Source: Bacteroidota bacterium | GTDB lineage: Bacteria; Bacteroidota; Bacteroidia; AKYH767-A; OLB10 | Direction: 5' to 3' | Assembly (NCBI GenBank): GCA_016713445.1 | Contig: JADJPB010000009.1 | Span: forward strand, 124,001-188,000 | Length of the DNA stretch: 64,000 nucleotides | Part shown: positions 1 through 9,544 of the stretch, piece by piece | Numbering within the stretch: position 1 is the stretch's first letter | Layout: every line of letters begins with the position of its first letter | The notes under the pieces: generated by a model | The model's database searches: none | What the model saw: the letters and a program-made list of their open reading frames with translations, nothing else | What the model was told of the DNA's origin: nothing | Made by a program: the position numbers and the translations under genes

Positions 1-2979
1 CTAAAAGCATCATTTGATTCGAATATATTGCCAAACTTCGCACCAGAAAGCATTGTATGAGAAATAATTTTCGTGATCTCAGGCGTTTCTAAATATTTTA
101 GAGCAAGGGTAGCCCCTAATAAACCGTGAGCCCAAGTTCCCGTTCTCTTATCATTATCGTCATCCAAATTTAATTCGGTGATCCAAATATCTTTTGGGTC
201 ATAGCGGTCATTAAAATTTTGTATTTGCAACAATTCTTTCGATTGTAAATTAGTAATATGAACAAAAGACTGAAGTAAAAAAAGTTCGATTCCAGAGGAA
301 TTTAAACTTCCTGCGCAAGGATCGTTTGCTTTTCCCTGATTGATATAATCATGCAGTGTGATTGCATCTACATCATTGGCAACTTTTAGTCTTTCTAAAA
401 CTTGATCCAACCAACCTCGCACCCTTCCGAAACTATTCTCATCTGAAATTGCACCAACAATTGAAATTTCTGCATTTTGAAAATTTGGAATATCATTTAT
501 GTCACTTGCCCATTGTAGAGCTTTATCCATATAATCATTTACAGAAGGAAAAATTTCCTTGTAAAACTCGTCATTTAAATAAAATTCATTTCCAAGTTCA
601 ATGTATCTTAAAGGCAGGTTATTTTCATGAAGACTATAAAAAGCTGCAAGTTCATGAAAGTAAGTTGAAGTAAGCATATTCATAGCAAGAATAGGGCGGC
701 AGGCTACTTTTTCCAAATTTATTTTTAGGTTATCATAGCTGTTTCCTAATCGATTCATTGGAAGTTTATAATTGTTTTTGTCGTAAAACCAATTGAAAGG
801 TAAATCACGTTCAATTAAAGGATAATTAGTTCTCCAGTCAGAAAAATTGGAAAGTGTTCCTGCTGGAATTCGCATTAAAGTAACCTGTTTATCACTGAAA
901 AATTTATTAGTGTTAGCAGTATTATCCCAGTCATTTAAAATTTCCCAAGATTGCAAGGGAATACCATTTACATCAGATGTAAAATTATTATTCCCGTTAA
1001 ACCCGAAAATGTCTTCCGGAATTGCTCTTTCTTTTGCAGTAATTAACACTGGAACCAACGTAATAATTGGTTGATCCTTTGCTAAAGTGACTTTCGAATA
1101 ATTTGAAAGTGTTGATTGGCTCCAAATAGAGCCAAAATATGCAGTTCCATAAATCGAATCTCTACCATAATCAACCCATTTTGTACCATTCCAAGAAGCA
1201 ACTACTAGACCAACTGTATCAAAAACACCACAACCTAAACTATCCCAATATAATCTTACGCTAACATTAGAAGTACCTGTTACTCTTTTTATATCCCAAT
1301 ATTGGCAGGTTGAAATATATGTTAATGTTGTATCCGCACTATCATTTTCATTATGAAATTCGTTTATGTAAATAACAGAAAACGCATCAGTGCTGGAAGT
1401 TGGAGCAGATATTTCTAAAGGGTAATAAAATCCTTCATCCCCCACCGGAAAAACAAAAGCCGTATTCCCAATTTTCTTCACCGCTCCATCCACAAAGCTT
1501 GTGTTACTCGCTCCTGTGGTGGTCGCCGTTGCTTTTAATGTAATAATGGTATCGGTATAAATGATTCCATTGGTAAGCTCCAGTAAACTATCGATAGTGA
1601 TGGGTTGGTTTAAAGTTACACTGCCACCCGCTTTGTCTACAATTAGTTTATTAAAGGTTAGGGTATTCGTCCCGCCACCAAATTCTTGGTTTTGGTCGCC
1701 TGCGAATTTTAGTGTTCCACCACTATTATTAAAAGTAACATTGTTACCATTTACTAGTACATTTCCATTGTAAATATTGGTTCCCGCATTGGCAGCTTGT
1801 ATGGCTCCTGAGCCCGCATTGAAATAAACATCTTTATTGTAGGTGTCGGCATTTTGGCTAGCCAATTTAACGTAAGCGGTTGAAGTATTTCCATTGGTGA
1901 TGGTCACAACACCATTGTAAACATTTGCCCCATCCCAGGTATTGTTTAGTGTATGACCAGTTTTGGTGAGTGAAGTACTATCACCAAAGGTTGTTGATTT
2001 AACAACTAGGTTTGGTGCGGTAAAATTTACTTTTCCTAAAAAAGAATTTGAGTACACATTAAAAAGCACACTCCCGCTTGCCGTAATTGAATTGGATGAA
2101 GTAGCAGATTGCACAATATTTTTAAATTGAATAGTTCCTGCAGTGATTCCACTGCTTCCCGTAATTAAACAGGCGTTATCGCCGAGTTGGGCTGCTCCAT
2201 ACGTTCCATTTGCAAAATTGATTCCGCCACTCCCCGTGCTATTTATATAGATGGTGTCGTTAAAATAACTCGTGTCGCCATAAGCCATTTGAACAGCATA
2301 GCCACCGCTGCTATACAAATACAGTTTCCCATTAAAGGTATCTCCATCGTCTTGTCCCATGCGTAAGTAAACCGTTCCTGTGTTTTTGATGGTTATGTCT
2401 TTATTAAAAACGCACCCACCTAATCCATATCCACTCGCCGATCCATTCTGCTCAAAACTTCCGGTTTGATCAAAAGTTCCGCCACTGAATTTGATTTGTC
2501 CGGCAATAACATCTAAGGTACAATTAAAATTGGTTCCTTGGAAATAGGCATAGGTTCCTCTAATTTTAAGGATTCCATTATTGATGGCGCCTCCGTTTAG
2601 GGAGCTTCTGCCGGAAACATGTAATTCGTACGTATTTAAATCAATGATGTTAGCAGAAATTACGAGTCTTGTAATAATTCTATTTCCATCCAGTAAAATA
2701 GAATTTACTCCGCCATTGCTCAACGTAACTGTATCATTAGTGCTTGGCACTCCCGCCGGACTCCAATTGCTCGAATTTGACCAGTCGGTATTGGTAGCAC
2801 CGTTCCAAGTATAATTGCCAGCGTTAGCAATGGAAGTCATTAAAAGGAGTACTAATGTAAATAATTTATTAAGAAAGCTTCGCCCAGAAGTCGAAGCGAA
2901 GCGAAGTACTTCTGAGTTGAGTTGAGTTGAGTTGAGTTGAGTTGAGTTGAGTTGAGTTGAGTTGAGTTGAGTTTTTCAT
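1..2979 (-). CDS. Secreted multidomain glycoside hydrolase-like protein, C-terminus outside the window, start out of frame
   Basis: The reading frame is open from about 2912 down to base 1. After a hydrophobic segment ending MTSIANA the protein has a long Gly/Asn/Thr-rich stretch (about 2830-1500) of short beta-strand-like repeats. The C-terminal part seen (about 1050-1) resembles a clan GH-A TIM-barrel: it has ELGNE, whose last Glu (codon 585-587) would be the acid/base, and WITELNL, whose Glu (174-176) would be the nucleophile. Family assignment (GH30/51/79-like) is not possible by eye. The only plausible start, ATG at 2979-2977, is followed by 12 copies of AACTC and a small palindrome. In that frame translation stops after about 35 codons, because the body frame is offset by one base. 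The signal peptide looks as if it was interrupted after MKN. Strong for a secreted protein, moderate for a glycosidase. Confidence 0.75.
2885..2914. repeat. Small palindrome next to the pentanucleotide repeat
   Basis: CAGAAGT and ACTTCTG arms surround a GAAGCGAAGCGA-type spacer, between the AACTC tract and the hydrophobic core of the signal peptide. Together with the tract it looks like an insertion into the first codons of the gene. Confidence 0.55.
2914..2973 (-). repeat. Pentanucleotide repeat (AACTC)12 in the signal-peptide region of the glycosidase gene
   Basis: Twelve perfect tandem copies of AACTC (GAGTT on the + strand) directly follow ATG AAA. Twelve units leave the downstream gene out of frame; 10 or 13 units would put it in frame. 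This is the architecture of a phase-variable contingency locus, but the count depends on assembly quality. Confidence 0.9.
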
Positions 2980-3066
2980 AAAATCAGGAATTAAATTTAA
3001 GAAATTATAACCTAATTATTGGTACTAAATATTTACTAAGAAAAAGTCGACTTTGGGGTTTTTTTC

Positions 3067-3155
3067 ATCGCGATGCTTCGCAATAGCTTTGTTTAGCAAG
3101 ATCAATTAATCTAATTTTCAAATTTTCAAATCGTCCAATCGCGAAGCATCGCGAT
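3067..3155. repeat. Pair of inverted TCGCGA-type hairpins
   Basis: ATCGCGATGCTTCGCA at 3067-3082 and ATCGCGAAGCATCGCGAT at 3138-3155 are two copies, in opposite orientation, of the hairpin that forms the core of the large array at 15630-17192. They lie in the space between two leftward genes. Confidence 0.8.
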
Positions 3156-3164
3156 CAAATTTTT

Positions 3165-3575
3165 TTAATTCGTCACAAAAGCAAATATGTCACTCCACAC
3201 ACCGCTATTATTCTTCAACCTCACATACCCAAACTGAAGATCACTATAAGCAAAGCTGCCTAAAGAAATTGTAACTCGGTATCCTAATCGTTGCCATGAC
3301 ATGCCTGCAGGTAAACCCGACGTTTGATCATAGGTAAACTGTTGGTTCGCTAAGTCGGCTTGTCCTTCCTTACTCCCTACCTTTACTTCAACCAAGTCGA
3401 TTTGATTGGTGTCGGTCAACGTAATAAACATGGTTCCTTCCACAACATCATTGATAGGGGCGGAAGTGGTAACAAAAGCATCAAAATTGGATTGAGCTTT
3501 CAGGGGTATTCCTGAAAAAAGAATAAAGAGTAAGAGGAGTGTCTTTCTTCGTAAAACAATCAGATATTTATCCAT
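3165..3575 (-). CDS. Small secreted protein of unknown function
   Basis: This 136-residue protein starts with a positively charged n-region, a hydrophobic core (LLLLFILFSGIP) and a likely signal peptidase site after KAQS. The mature part is about 110 residues, predicted mostly beta, with no cysteine and no recognised motif. It starts about 200 bases upstream of the glycosidase gene on the same strand, and repeat palindromes separate the two. The mature sequence speaks of a small beta-sandwich-like exported protein, but this is inference from composition only. Confidence 0.65.
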   Translation of the reverse strand: MDKYLIVLRRKTLLLLFILFSGIPLKAQSNFDAFVTTSAPINDVVEGTMFITLTDTNQIDLVEVKVGSKEGQADLANQQFTYDQTSGLPAGMSWQRLGYRVTISLGSFAYSDLQFGYVRLKNNSGVWSDIFAFVTN

Positions 3576-3678
3576 AAAAATTAGATTTGGTTCAACGAAT
3601 GTAAAAAAGATTTTTGGAAAAGCAAGGGGTAGGGTGAAAAAGTTTATAAGCTTAACGATTTATTGATATAATTAGTAA

Positions 3679-3703
3679 AGCTGCTAGCTACAAGCTTCAA
3701 GCT
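3679..3703. repeat. Dispersed AGCTTGAAGCTTG-type repeat, copy 1 (inverted)
   Basis: On the minus strand this reads AGCTTGAAGCTTGTAGCTAG followed by CAGCT. An inverted relative lies at 6373-6404, so the two copies bracket the aroK-def-yqgF-dapD block. Confidence 0.5.
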
Positions 3704-3763
3704 AGTTTCGTAACAACTTATTTCTTACTCCGGAAATTCCTTTTTTCGCTGCGAACGTTGCGA

Positions 3764-3814
3764 TCCCGATGCTTCGGGACGCTGCGTCCGTTGCGCCTGC
3801 CTGCTGCAGGCAGG
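3764..3814. repeat. Two adjacent dispersed palindromes
   Basis: TCCCGATGCTTCGGGA (3764-3779) is a variant of the TCGCGA hairpin family with compensating changes in both arms. CCTGCCTGCTGCAGGCAGG (3796-3814) is a perfect palindrome of a second family seen again at 57214, 57326, 58247 and around the insertion sequence at 61766-63223. Nothing else is visible in the space 3576-3874. Confidence 0.75.
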
Positions 3815-3874
3815 TTTAAACAATAAGTAATATGCGAAGCTAGTATTTCAATATTTTCCTTGAACTTTATCTTT

Positions 3875-4390
3875 CTACATAACATCTAATATCCTCTTAC
3901 AAACCATCTCAACCTTCCCATCTCCATCCACCGTAAAACTCGCTTTCTCATAAAACTTGCTTCTCTCCTTCAACATCGTCACCATAAAATCCATAATATC
4001 TACATCATCCATGTTCGCAATAAGTGGTCGCTGTTTTTTCTGGGGTGCTATGCGATGAAATAAGACGCCGATGCTGCATTTTAGATAAATGGTTTTTCCA
4101 TGCGCATTCATCCATTGCATGTTTTTTTCAAAAGTCGGACAACCACCTCCTGTAGCAATAACGATATTGGATTCGTCTTTTAAGCTGTGCAAAGCTTGTT
4201 GTTCGATTTTTCGAAAACCATCTTCGCCCACTAATTCAAAAATAGAAGGAATGGATTTTTTTTGTTGCTTTTCGATGAGCACATCTAAATCAATAAAACG
4301 ATAATGTAACGATTGAGCTAGTTTTTTTCCAACACTGCTCTTACCCGCACCCATGAAACCAATCAGAAAAATTTTAGTGTCGGCCGACAT
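3875..4390 (-). CDS. aroK: Shikimate kinase
   Basis: AroK phosphorylates shikimate at the 3-OH with ATP, the fifth step of chorismate synthesis, in the cytoplasm. The 171-residue length is normal. Residues 8-20 hold the Walker A loop (GFMGAGKSS), followed by the substrate-binding Asp (IDLDVLIE), the Gly-rich ATGGGC segment near residue 80 and the lid with Arg (QKKQRPL) near residue 118. The gene starts three bases after the stop of def and sits in the operon yqgF-def-aroK. No lesions are seen. Identification is secure. Confidence 0.95.
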   Translation of the reverse strand: MSADTKIFLIGFMGAGKSSVGKKLAQSLHYRFIDLDVLIEKQQKKSIPSIFELVGEDGFRKIEQQALHSLKDESNIVIATGGGCPTFEKNMQWMNAHGKTIYLKCSIGVLFHRIAPQKKQRPLIANMDDVDIMDFMVTMLKERSKFYEKASFTVDGDGKVEMVCKRILDVM

Positions 4391-4393
4391 ACA

Positions 4394-4953
4394 CTAGCGC
4401 TTTTGATTGAAACGCATTTTGTAGTCTACATCCACCTTGCCTTTGGAGATGTCCATCAAACGACCTTTCAATAATGTTTTCTTGAGCGGAGTTAGTTTGT
4501 CGGTAAAGAGTACACCTTCTAAATGGTCATATTCATGTTGTATGATTCTCGCTTTGATCCCCGAAAATTCTTCAATATGTGTCTCGAAATTCATATCTTG
4601 ATAACGAATCGTCAAGTTAGGTTTGCGTTCAATATCTTCTCTGATGCCTGGAATGCTTAAGCATCCTTCGTTGAATTTCCATTTGTCGCCTTCTTCGTTA
4701 ATTAATTCGGGATTAATAAAAACGCGCTTGAATCCATCTGCACTTTCATCATCTTCTTTGAAAGGAGTAGAGTCAATCACAAACAATCGAATAGAAATAC
4801 CCACTTGCGGAGCGGCTAATCCCACACCCTGACTATGGTACATCGTTTTAAACATATTATCGATGATGGTCATTAATTTCGGATAGTCGTTAGGATAGAC
4901 TCTGCTTTTTTTCGGAGAACGGGATCGCCGTACGCTACTATGGGATATATCAT
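4394..4953 (-). CDS. def: Peptide deformylase (frameshifted)
   Basis: The enzyme removes the N-formyl group from nascent proteins and carries an active-site metal. All three signature motifs are present: GVGLAAPQ, EGCLSIPG with the metal-binding Cys, and QHEYDHLEG with the two metal-binding His and the catalytic Glu. The N-terminus reads MIYPIVAYGDPVLRKKA from ATG 4953. A one-base deletion near 4894 (a run of C on the coding strand) shifts the frame; adding one base restores an intact protein of about 186 residues. Its start overlaps the stop of yqgF by ATGA, so the two are translationally coupled. The lesion is probably a sequence error, since def is normally essential. Confidence 0.93.
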
Positions 4954-5372
4954 TTCTTAAATTGAAGGCTGGTTAGGTAATCTTGTAATAGGATGGTCGC
5001 ACTCACACGGTCCAATACCGATTTGTCTTGTCTTGTTTTTCTGCTTTGTCCACTGTCGATTAAACTGCGCGTCGCAATTTTAGAAGTGAACCGTTCATCA
5101 TAGAGGACGATGCTCATCTCTGGAAATTGCTTATTCAAACTTTTTACGAACTGATGAACGAGGAGTGTGGTTTCTGAATCGGAATTGTTCAATCGCTTGG
5201 GTTCGCCCACCACTAATTGATCTACTAATTCTCTTGCAAAATATTTTCGGAGATAATCAAACAACAAATGGGCGGGTACTGTTTCCAAAGCGGAGGCAAT
5301 GGTTTGGCTGGGATCGGTAACGGCAATGCCGCATCTTTTTTTGCCATAATCGATGGCCATTATTCGTCCCAT
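4950..5372 (-). CDS. yqgF: Putative pre-16S rRNA nuclease / Holliday junction resolvase-like YqgF
   Basis: This 140-residue protein has the RNase H-like YqgF fold. It opens with IMAIDYGKKRCGIAVTDP, whose first Asp is a catalytic metal ligand, and continues with VVGEP, the conserved DERFTS segment (Glu) and the late LDRVSATILLQDYL helix (Asp). In other bacteria the family takes part in 16S rRNA 5' end maturation. It is the first gene of the leftward run yqgF-def-aroK and overlaps def. An internal start at MAIDYG is possible. No lesion. Confidence 0.93.
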   Translation of the reverse strand: MGRIMAIDYGKKRCGIAVTDPSQTIASALETVPAHLLFDYLRKYFARELVDQLVVGEPKRLNNSDSETTLLVHQFVKSLNKQFPEMSIVLYDERFTSKIATRSLIDSGQSRKTRQDKSVLDRVSATILLQDYLTSLQFKK

Positions 5373-5405
5373 CCTGCAAAAATACAGTGCTTCTGCTAAG
5401 TTTAG

Positions 5406-5413
5406 TAATTTTG
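5406..5413 (+). promoter_or_regulatory. Candidate -7 box of the dapD promoter
   Basis: TAATTTTG matches the Bacteroidota -7 consensus TAnnTTTG and lies 26 bases before the dapD start codon. No good -33 TTTG was found at the usual distance. Confidence 0.35.
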
Positions 5414-5439
5414 AGCCGTTAATTATAACAATTTATAAA

Positions 5440-6244
5440 ATGAAAGAGATCATTGAAAAGGCTTGGGACGATCGGAACTTATTGCAGGATAGCGAAGTTC
5501 GTGCTACTATAGACAAGTGGTAGCCCTTTTAGATACCGGAGAATTACGTGTTGCCGAACAAGTAAATGGCGTTTGGATCGTGAACGATTGGGTGAAAAAG
5601 GCCGTGATCCTCTATTTTCCGATTCGAAAATGGAAACCATCGAAGTGGGTCCCTTCGAATTTCATGATAAAATTCCCTTAAAAAAGAATTTCGAAAAGCA
5701 AGGTGTTCGTGTGGTTCCCCACGGATTAGCACGCCACGGATCGTTTTTAGCCAAGGGAGTTATTTTGATGCCTTCGTATGTGAACATCGGTGCTTATGTA
5801 GATGAAGGTACCATGGTGGATACATGGGCAACGGTTGGATCTTGCGCACAAATTGGAAAGCATGTTCATCTCAGCGGTGGAGTAGGAATTGGTGGGGTTT
5901 TAGAACCCGTTCAAGCCGCTCCCGTCATCATTGAAGATAATTGTTTCATCGGCTCTAGATGCATTGTAGTGGAAGGAGTACACGTTGAATCAGAAGCCGT
6001 ATTAGGTGCCAATGTAGTCCTAACCCAAAGCACAAAAATCATCGATGTTTCCGGACCCGAACCCATCGAATACCGTGGAAAAGTTCCATCAAGATCAGTC
6101 GTCATCCCTGGCTCCTACACCAAGAAATTCCCGGCCGGCGATTTCCAAGTTCCCTGCGCCCTCATCATCGGCAAAAGAAAACAAAGCACCGACCAAAAAA
6201 CCTCGCTAAACGATGCTCTAAGAGAGTATCAAGTCGCTGTTTAA
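5440..6244 (+). CDS. dapD: Tetrahydrodipicolinate N-succinyltransferase (two frameshifts)
   Basis: DapD succinylates tetrahydrodipicolinate in the succinylase branch of lysine and meso-diaminopimelate synthesis. The start at 5440 gives MKEIIEKAWDDRNLL. The frame breaks near 5515 (AAG TGG TAG, repaired by one G) and near 5629 (run of A, repaired by one A). After repair the protein is about 268-270 residues, the normal length. From residue 105 it shows the left-handed beta-helix hexapeptide repeats (VNIGAYVDEGTMVD, GVGIGGVLEPVQ, VIIEDNCFIGSR) typical of DapD. The gene is divergent from yqgF. Both lesions look like homopolymer errors. Confidence 0.93.
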
Positions 6245-6538
6245 TTCAGAATGCAGAATTAAGAATTCAGAATTCAGAATGTTATTTCATTGTTTTGTGC
6301 TTAGAAGTATTTATGCAATCAATTAGTTCCTGTTGGTTATTTACCGGTCAATGTATTTTAGGCTTTCATAGAAGCTTGAAGCTTGCAGCTAGAAGCCAGC
6401 AGCTTAAAATTAGTTGCGTGCTAGAATCATTGTCCTGCTAAAGAATCATTGTGCGTAAAAAATCCCGTTATCCACACCCAAATTGTAATAACTTCCCATC
6501 TTTTGAGTTTGATGCATGTATCCTTCTTATAATTGCAC
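6245..6538. other. Intergenic space with short direct repeats
   Basis: Just after dapD there are several near-copies of AATTCAGAAT (6245-6282). At 6373-6404 is the second copy of the AGCTTGAAGCTTG repeat. A single TTATCCACA (6468) is present, but no cluster of DnaA boxes. Confidence 0.5.
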
Positions 6539-9473
6539 ATGCACCCTTGGAAAAAAATAATTATCAATTTTTCATTTTTCATCCTCTTATCTCATTCATC
6601 CCAAGCTCAAAGAAACATCCCTTGTTATGAGTCGGTGGAAGCTCGTGTTTGGGCCGATAGCGTTTTTAAGGCGATGTCGTATTATGAAAAGATGGGTCAG
6701 CTTTTTATGGTGGATGCATTTTCGAATAAGGACGCTGCGCATGTCGCACAAATCACTCAACTCATCGACTCATTTAAGATTGGCGGCCTCATCTTTTTTC
6801 AAGGTGGACCCTTGCGTCAAGCGAACTTGACAAATTTTTATCAGTCACGTTCGAAGATTCCATTGATGATAGGAATTGATGGAGAATGGGGATTGAGTAT
6901 GCGATTGGATTCTACGATTCGCTTTCCTCGACAAATGACATTAGCAGCAGGCGCATCAGCTCATGATGTCTATGAAATGGGTGTTGATATTGCAACACAA
7001 TGCAAGCGCATGGGAATTCATATCAATTTTGCGCCCGATGTAGATATTAATAATAATCCAAATAATCCCATCATCAATAGTCGAGCATTTGGTGAGAGTA
7101 AAGAGAAAGTTGCGTTGTATGGCTTGAGTTATATGAAGGGGATGCAAGATCATCAAGTGTTAGCTTGTGCAAAACATTTCCCTGGACATGGTGATACGGA
7201 TACGGATTCGCACTTGGCATTGCCAATCGTAAATGCCACTGTCGATCGTTTGGATTCATTGGAGTTGTTTCCTTTCAAAAAATTAATTCCACAAGGATTG
7301 GCTTCCGTTATGGTGGCCCATCTATTTATTCCAGAATTAGATTCTACCTTAGATCAACCCAGTTCTTTGTCAACAAAATTGTGAAAGATCTTTTGAAAAC
7401 GAAATTAGGATTTGAAGGATTGGTTTTACCGATGCGCTCAACATGAAAGGTGTTGCAGCTTACGTTGCTCCTGGAGAAATTGAGTTGAAAGCTTTATTAT
7501 CGGGTAATGATGTGTTATTATATCCTCAAGATGTTGCTAAAGCGATGAATAGAATTCATTTTGCTATTCAGAATTGTGAAATTGAACAGGAGGCAATCGA
7601 TCAAAAGTATTGAAGATATTAAGTGCGAAATATTGGACAGGTTTAAATCAGTACCAGTCCATCAAAACGGAAAATTTATTTCAAGATTTAAATACACCAA
7701 ATTCTTTAGCACTCAATAATCGTTTGTACGAGAACGCTCCTACATTACTGAAGAATGAAGGTGAATTGTTGCCTTTGCATCCATCACACAAAGATTGTAT
7801 CGCATCAGTAGTGTTGAATGATACGCTCAATAATCCTTTTCAAATGCAATTGTCACTTTATGGTCCTATTAAAACTTTTAATGTTCCCAAAGAGGCTTCC
7901 GAGAAATACAGGGATAGCGTTTATGCTCTATTAAAAGGATGTGATCATGTGATTGTGAGTATTCACAATACGACAATTAATGCACAGAAAAATTTTGGAC
8001 TTTCTCCTTCAACCATTGAGTTTACGGAGAAGGTAGGAAAGTTAAAAGGAAGTATTCTCTGTGTTTTTGGAAATGCGTATGTCTTGAGTCGGCTCGAAGG
8101 AATGAAGAATTATGATGCGATTATTGAAGGGTATGAGGATACGAATCTCCCCTTGCAGCAAACAGCACAAAAAATTTATGGCGGACAACTTTTTAAGGAC
8201 AATTGCCTGTTTCAATTTTGCCCGAATTTAATTTGGATCAAGGTATATTGACGAGGGATGTTATTCGATTGAAATATACCTTGCCTGAAGAAGTAGGAAT
8301 TTCCTCTGTAAAATTGGAAAAAATTGATTCTGCGATGATGCAAGCTATTCGTGATTCAGTATTTCCCGGAGCACAAATTGTAATTGCTAAAGATGGAAAA
8401 GTGATTTATGATAAGTCTTTTGGTTGGCATACGTATGATCAATTTTTCCTGTAAAGAATTCAGATGTTTATGATATTGCTTCATTAACAAAAATATATTC
8501 CACTGCCCTTGCTGCAATGTATTTGGTAGATAAAAAGAAGTTGGATGTTGATGAAAAAGCTTCTCACTATCTCTCTTCATTACGAAAGAGTGATAAGAAA
8601 GATATGACCATCCGTCAACTGATGGCGCATGAAGCAGGTTTGAAAGCTTAGGTTCCTTTCTGGAAAGAAACGTTGAAGGATTCGGTTTTGGATCCAGCTA
8701 TTTACAGTACTACTTATCAAAGAAATTTTAAACATCAAGTGGCAGACAGTCTATTTATTTCGGATGATTACGAAGAAGTGATGTGGGATAAAATTGTGGA
8801 ACGCCCTTTGGAGAATCCTGGAAAGTATGTGTATTCTGATTTAGGGATTATCATTTTGCAAAAAGTAATTGAAAAAATTAGCGGTGATGATTTGGATGAA
8901 TTGGTAAGTGAAATTTTCTACCAACCTTTAGGGTTATGGAAAATTGGATACCATCCATTGACATGGACAGATAAATCGCAGATTGTCCCCACAGAAGTGG
9001 ATTCTGTGTTTCGTCATCAATTGATTCATGGATTTGTGCATGATCCCGCAGCGGCTATGATGGGACGAGTGGGTGGCCATGCAGGTGTGTTTTCAAATGC
9101 TGAATCATTGGCGGTCATCATGCAAATGTTATTGAACGGTGGTGAGTACGGTGGTAAAGATATTTGAAACCAGAAACTGTTTCGTTGTTTACCAGCCAAG
9201 CTTTTGTAGATGGGCATAATCGTCGAGCTTTATTTTTCGATAAGCCCGATTAGAGCAGGTGAAAATGGACCTTCAGCAATCGGTGTCTCGTTAAGTTCAT
9301 TCGGTCATAGTGGATTTACTGGAACGTATTCTTGGGTTGATCCGCAAACAGGTCTACAATATATTTTCTTGTCAAATCGAGTATACCCATCTGCCTCAAA
9401 TTCCAAATTGGCAAAATCAAATTTGAGAACGAACATCATGCAAATGGCCATAGAAGCCATTGAGGTGAAATAG
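6539..9473 (+). CDS. Glycoside hydrolase family 3 / serine beta-lactamase-like fusion protein (multiply broken)
   Basis: This is one locus of about 980 residues. After a signal peptide (ending SSQAQ) comes a GH3 N-domain with IGIDGEWGLSMR, the KHFPGHGDT motif characteristic of NagZ-like N-acetylglucosaminidases, and a GH3 C-terminal domain. A class C beta-lactamase-like domain follows, with SLTK (Ser-x-x-Lys), YSDLG (Tyr-Ser-Asp) and GHAG. Frame breaks lie near 7378, 7428, 7608, 8194, 8445, 9163 and 9237, and there is an in-frame TAG at 8649-8651 where a Trp codon is likely. The frameshifts are repaired by single-base additions, but the TAG needs a substitution. Such fusions occur in Bacteroidota and probably act in periplasmic peptidoglycan turnover. 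Either a sequencing-damaged gene or a real pseudogene. Confidence 0.8.
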
Positions 9474-9544
9474 ATTGAATTTATTTTTAACTATTACAAT
9501 ACAATCCTACTTGATACGTCTATTGAATTCGTTAACTTTGAAGT

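Noticed and set aside
5544..5732. Leftward frame opposite dapD
   Set aside because: It lies entirely on the antisense strand of a highly conserved gene and has no family resemblance.
6468..6476. TTATCCACA as evidence for an origin
   Set aside because: A single box without neighbours; expected by chance.
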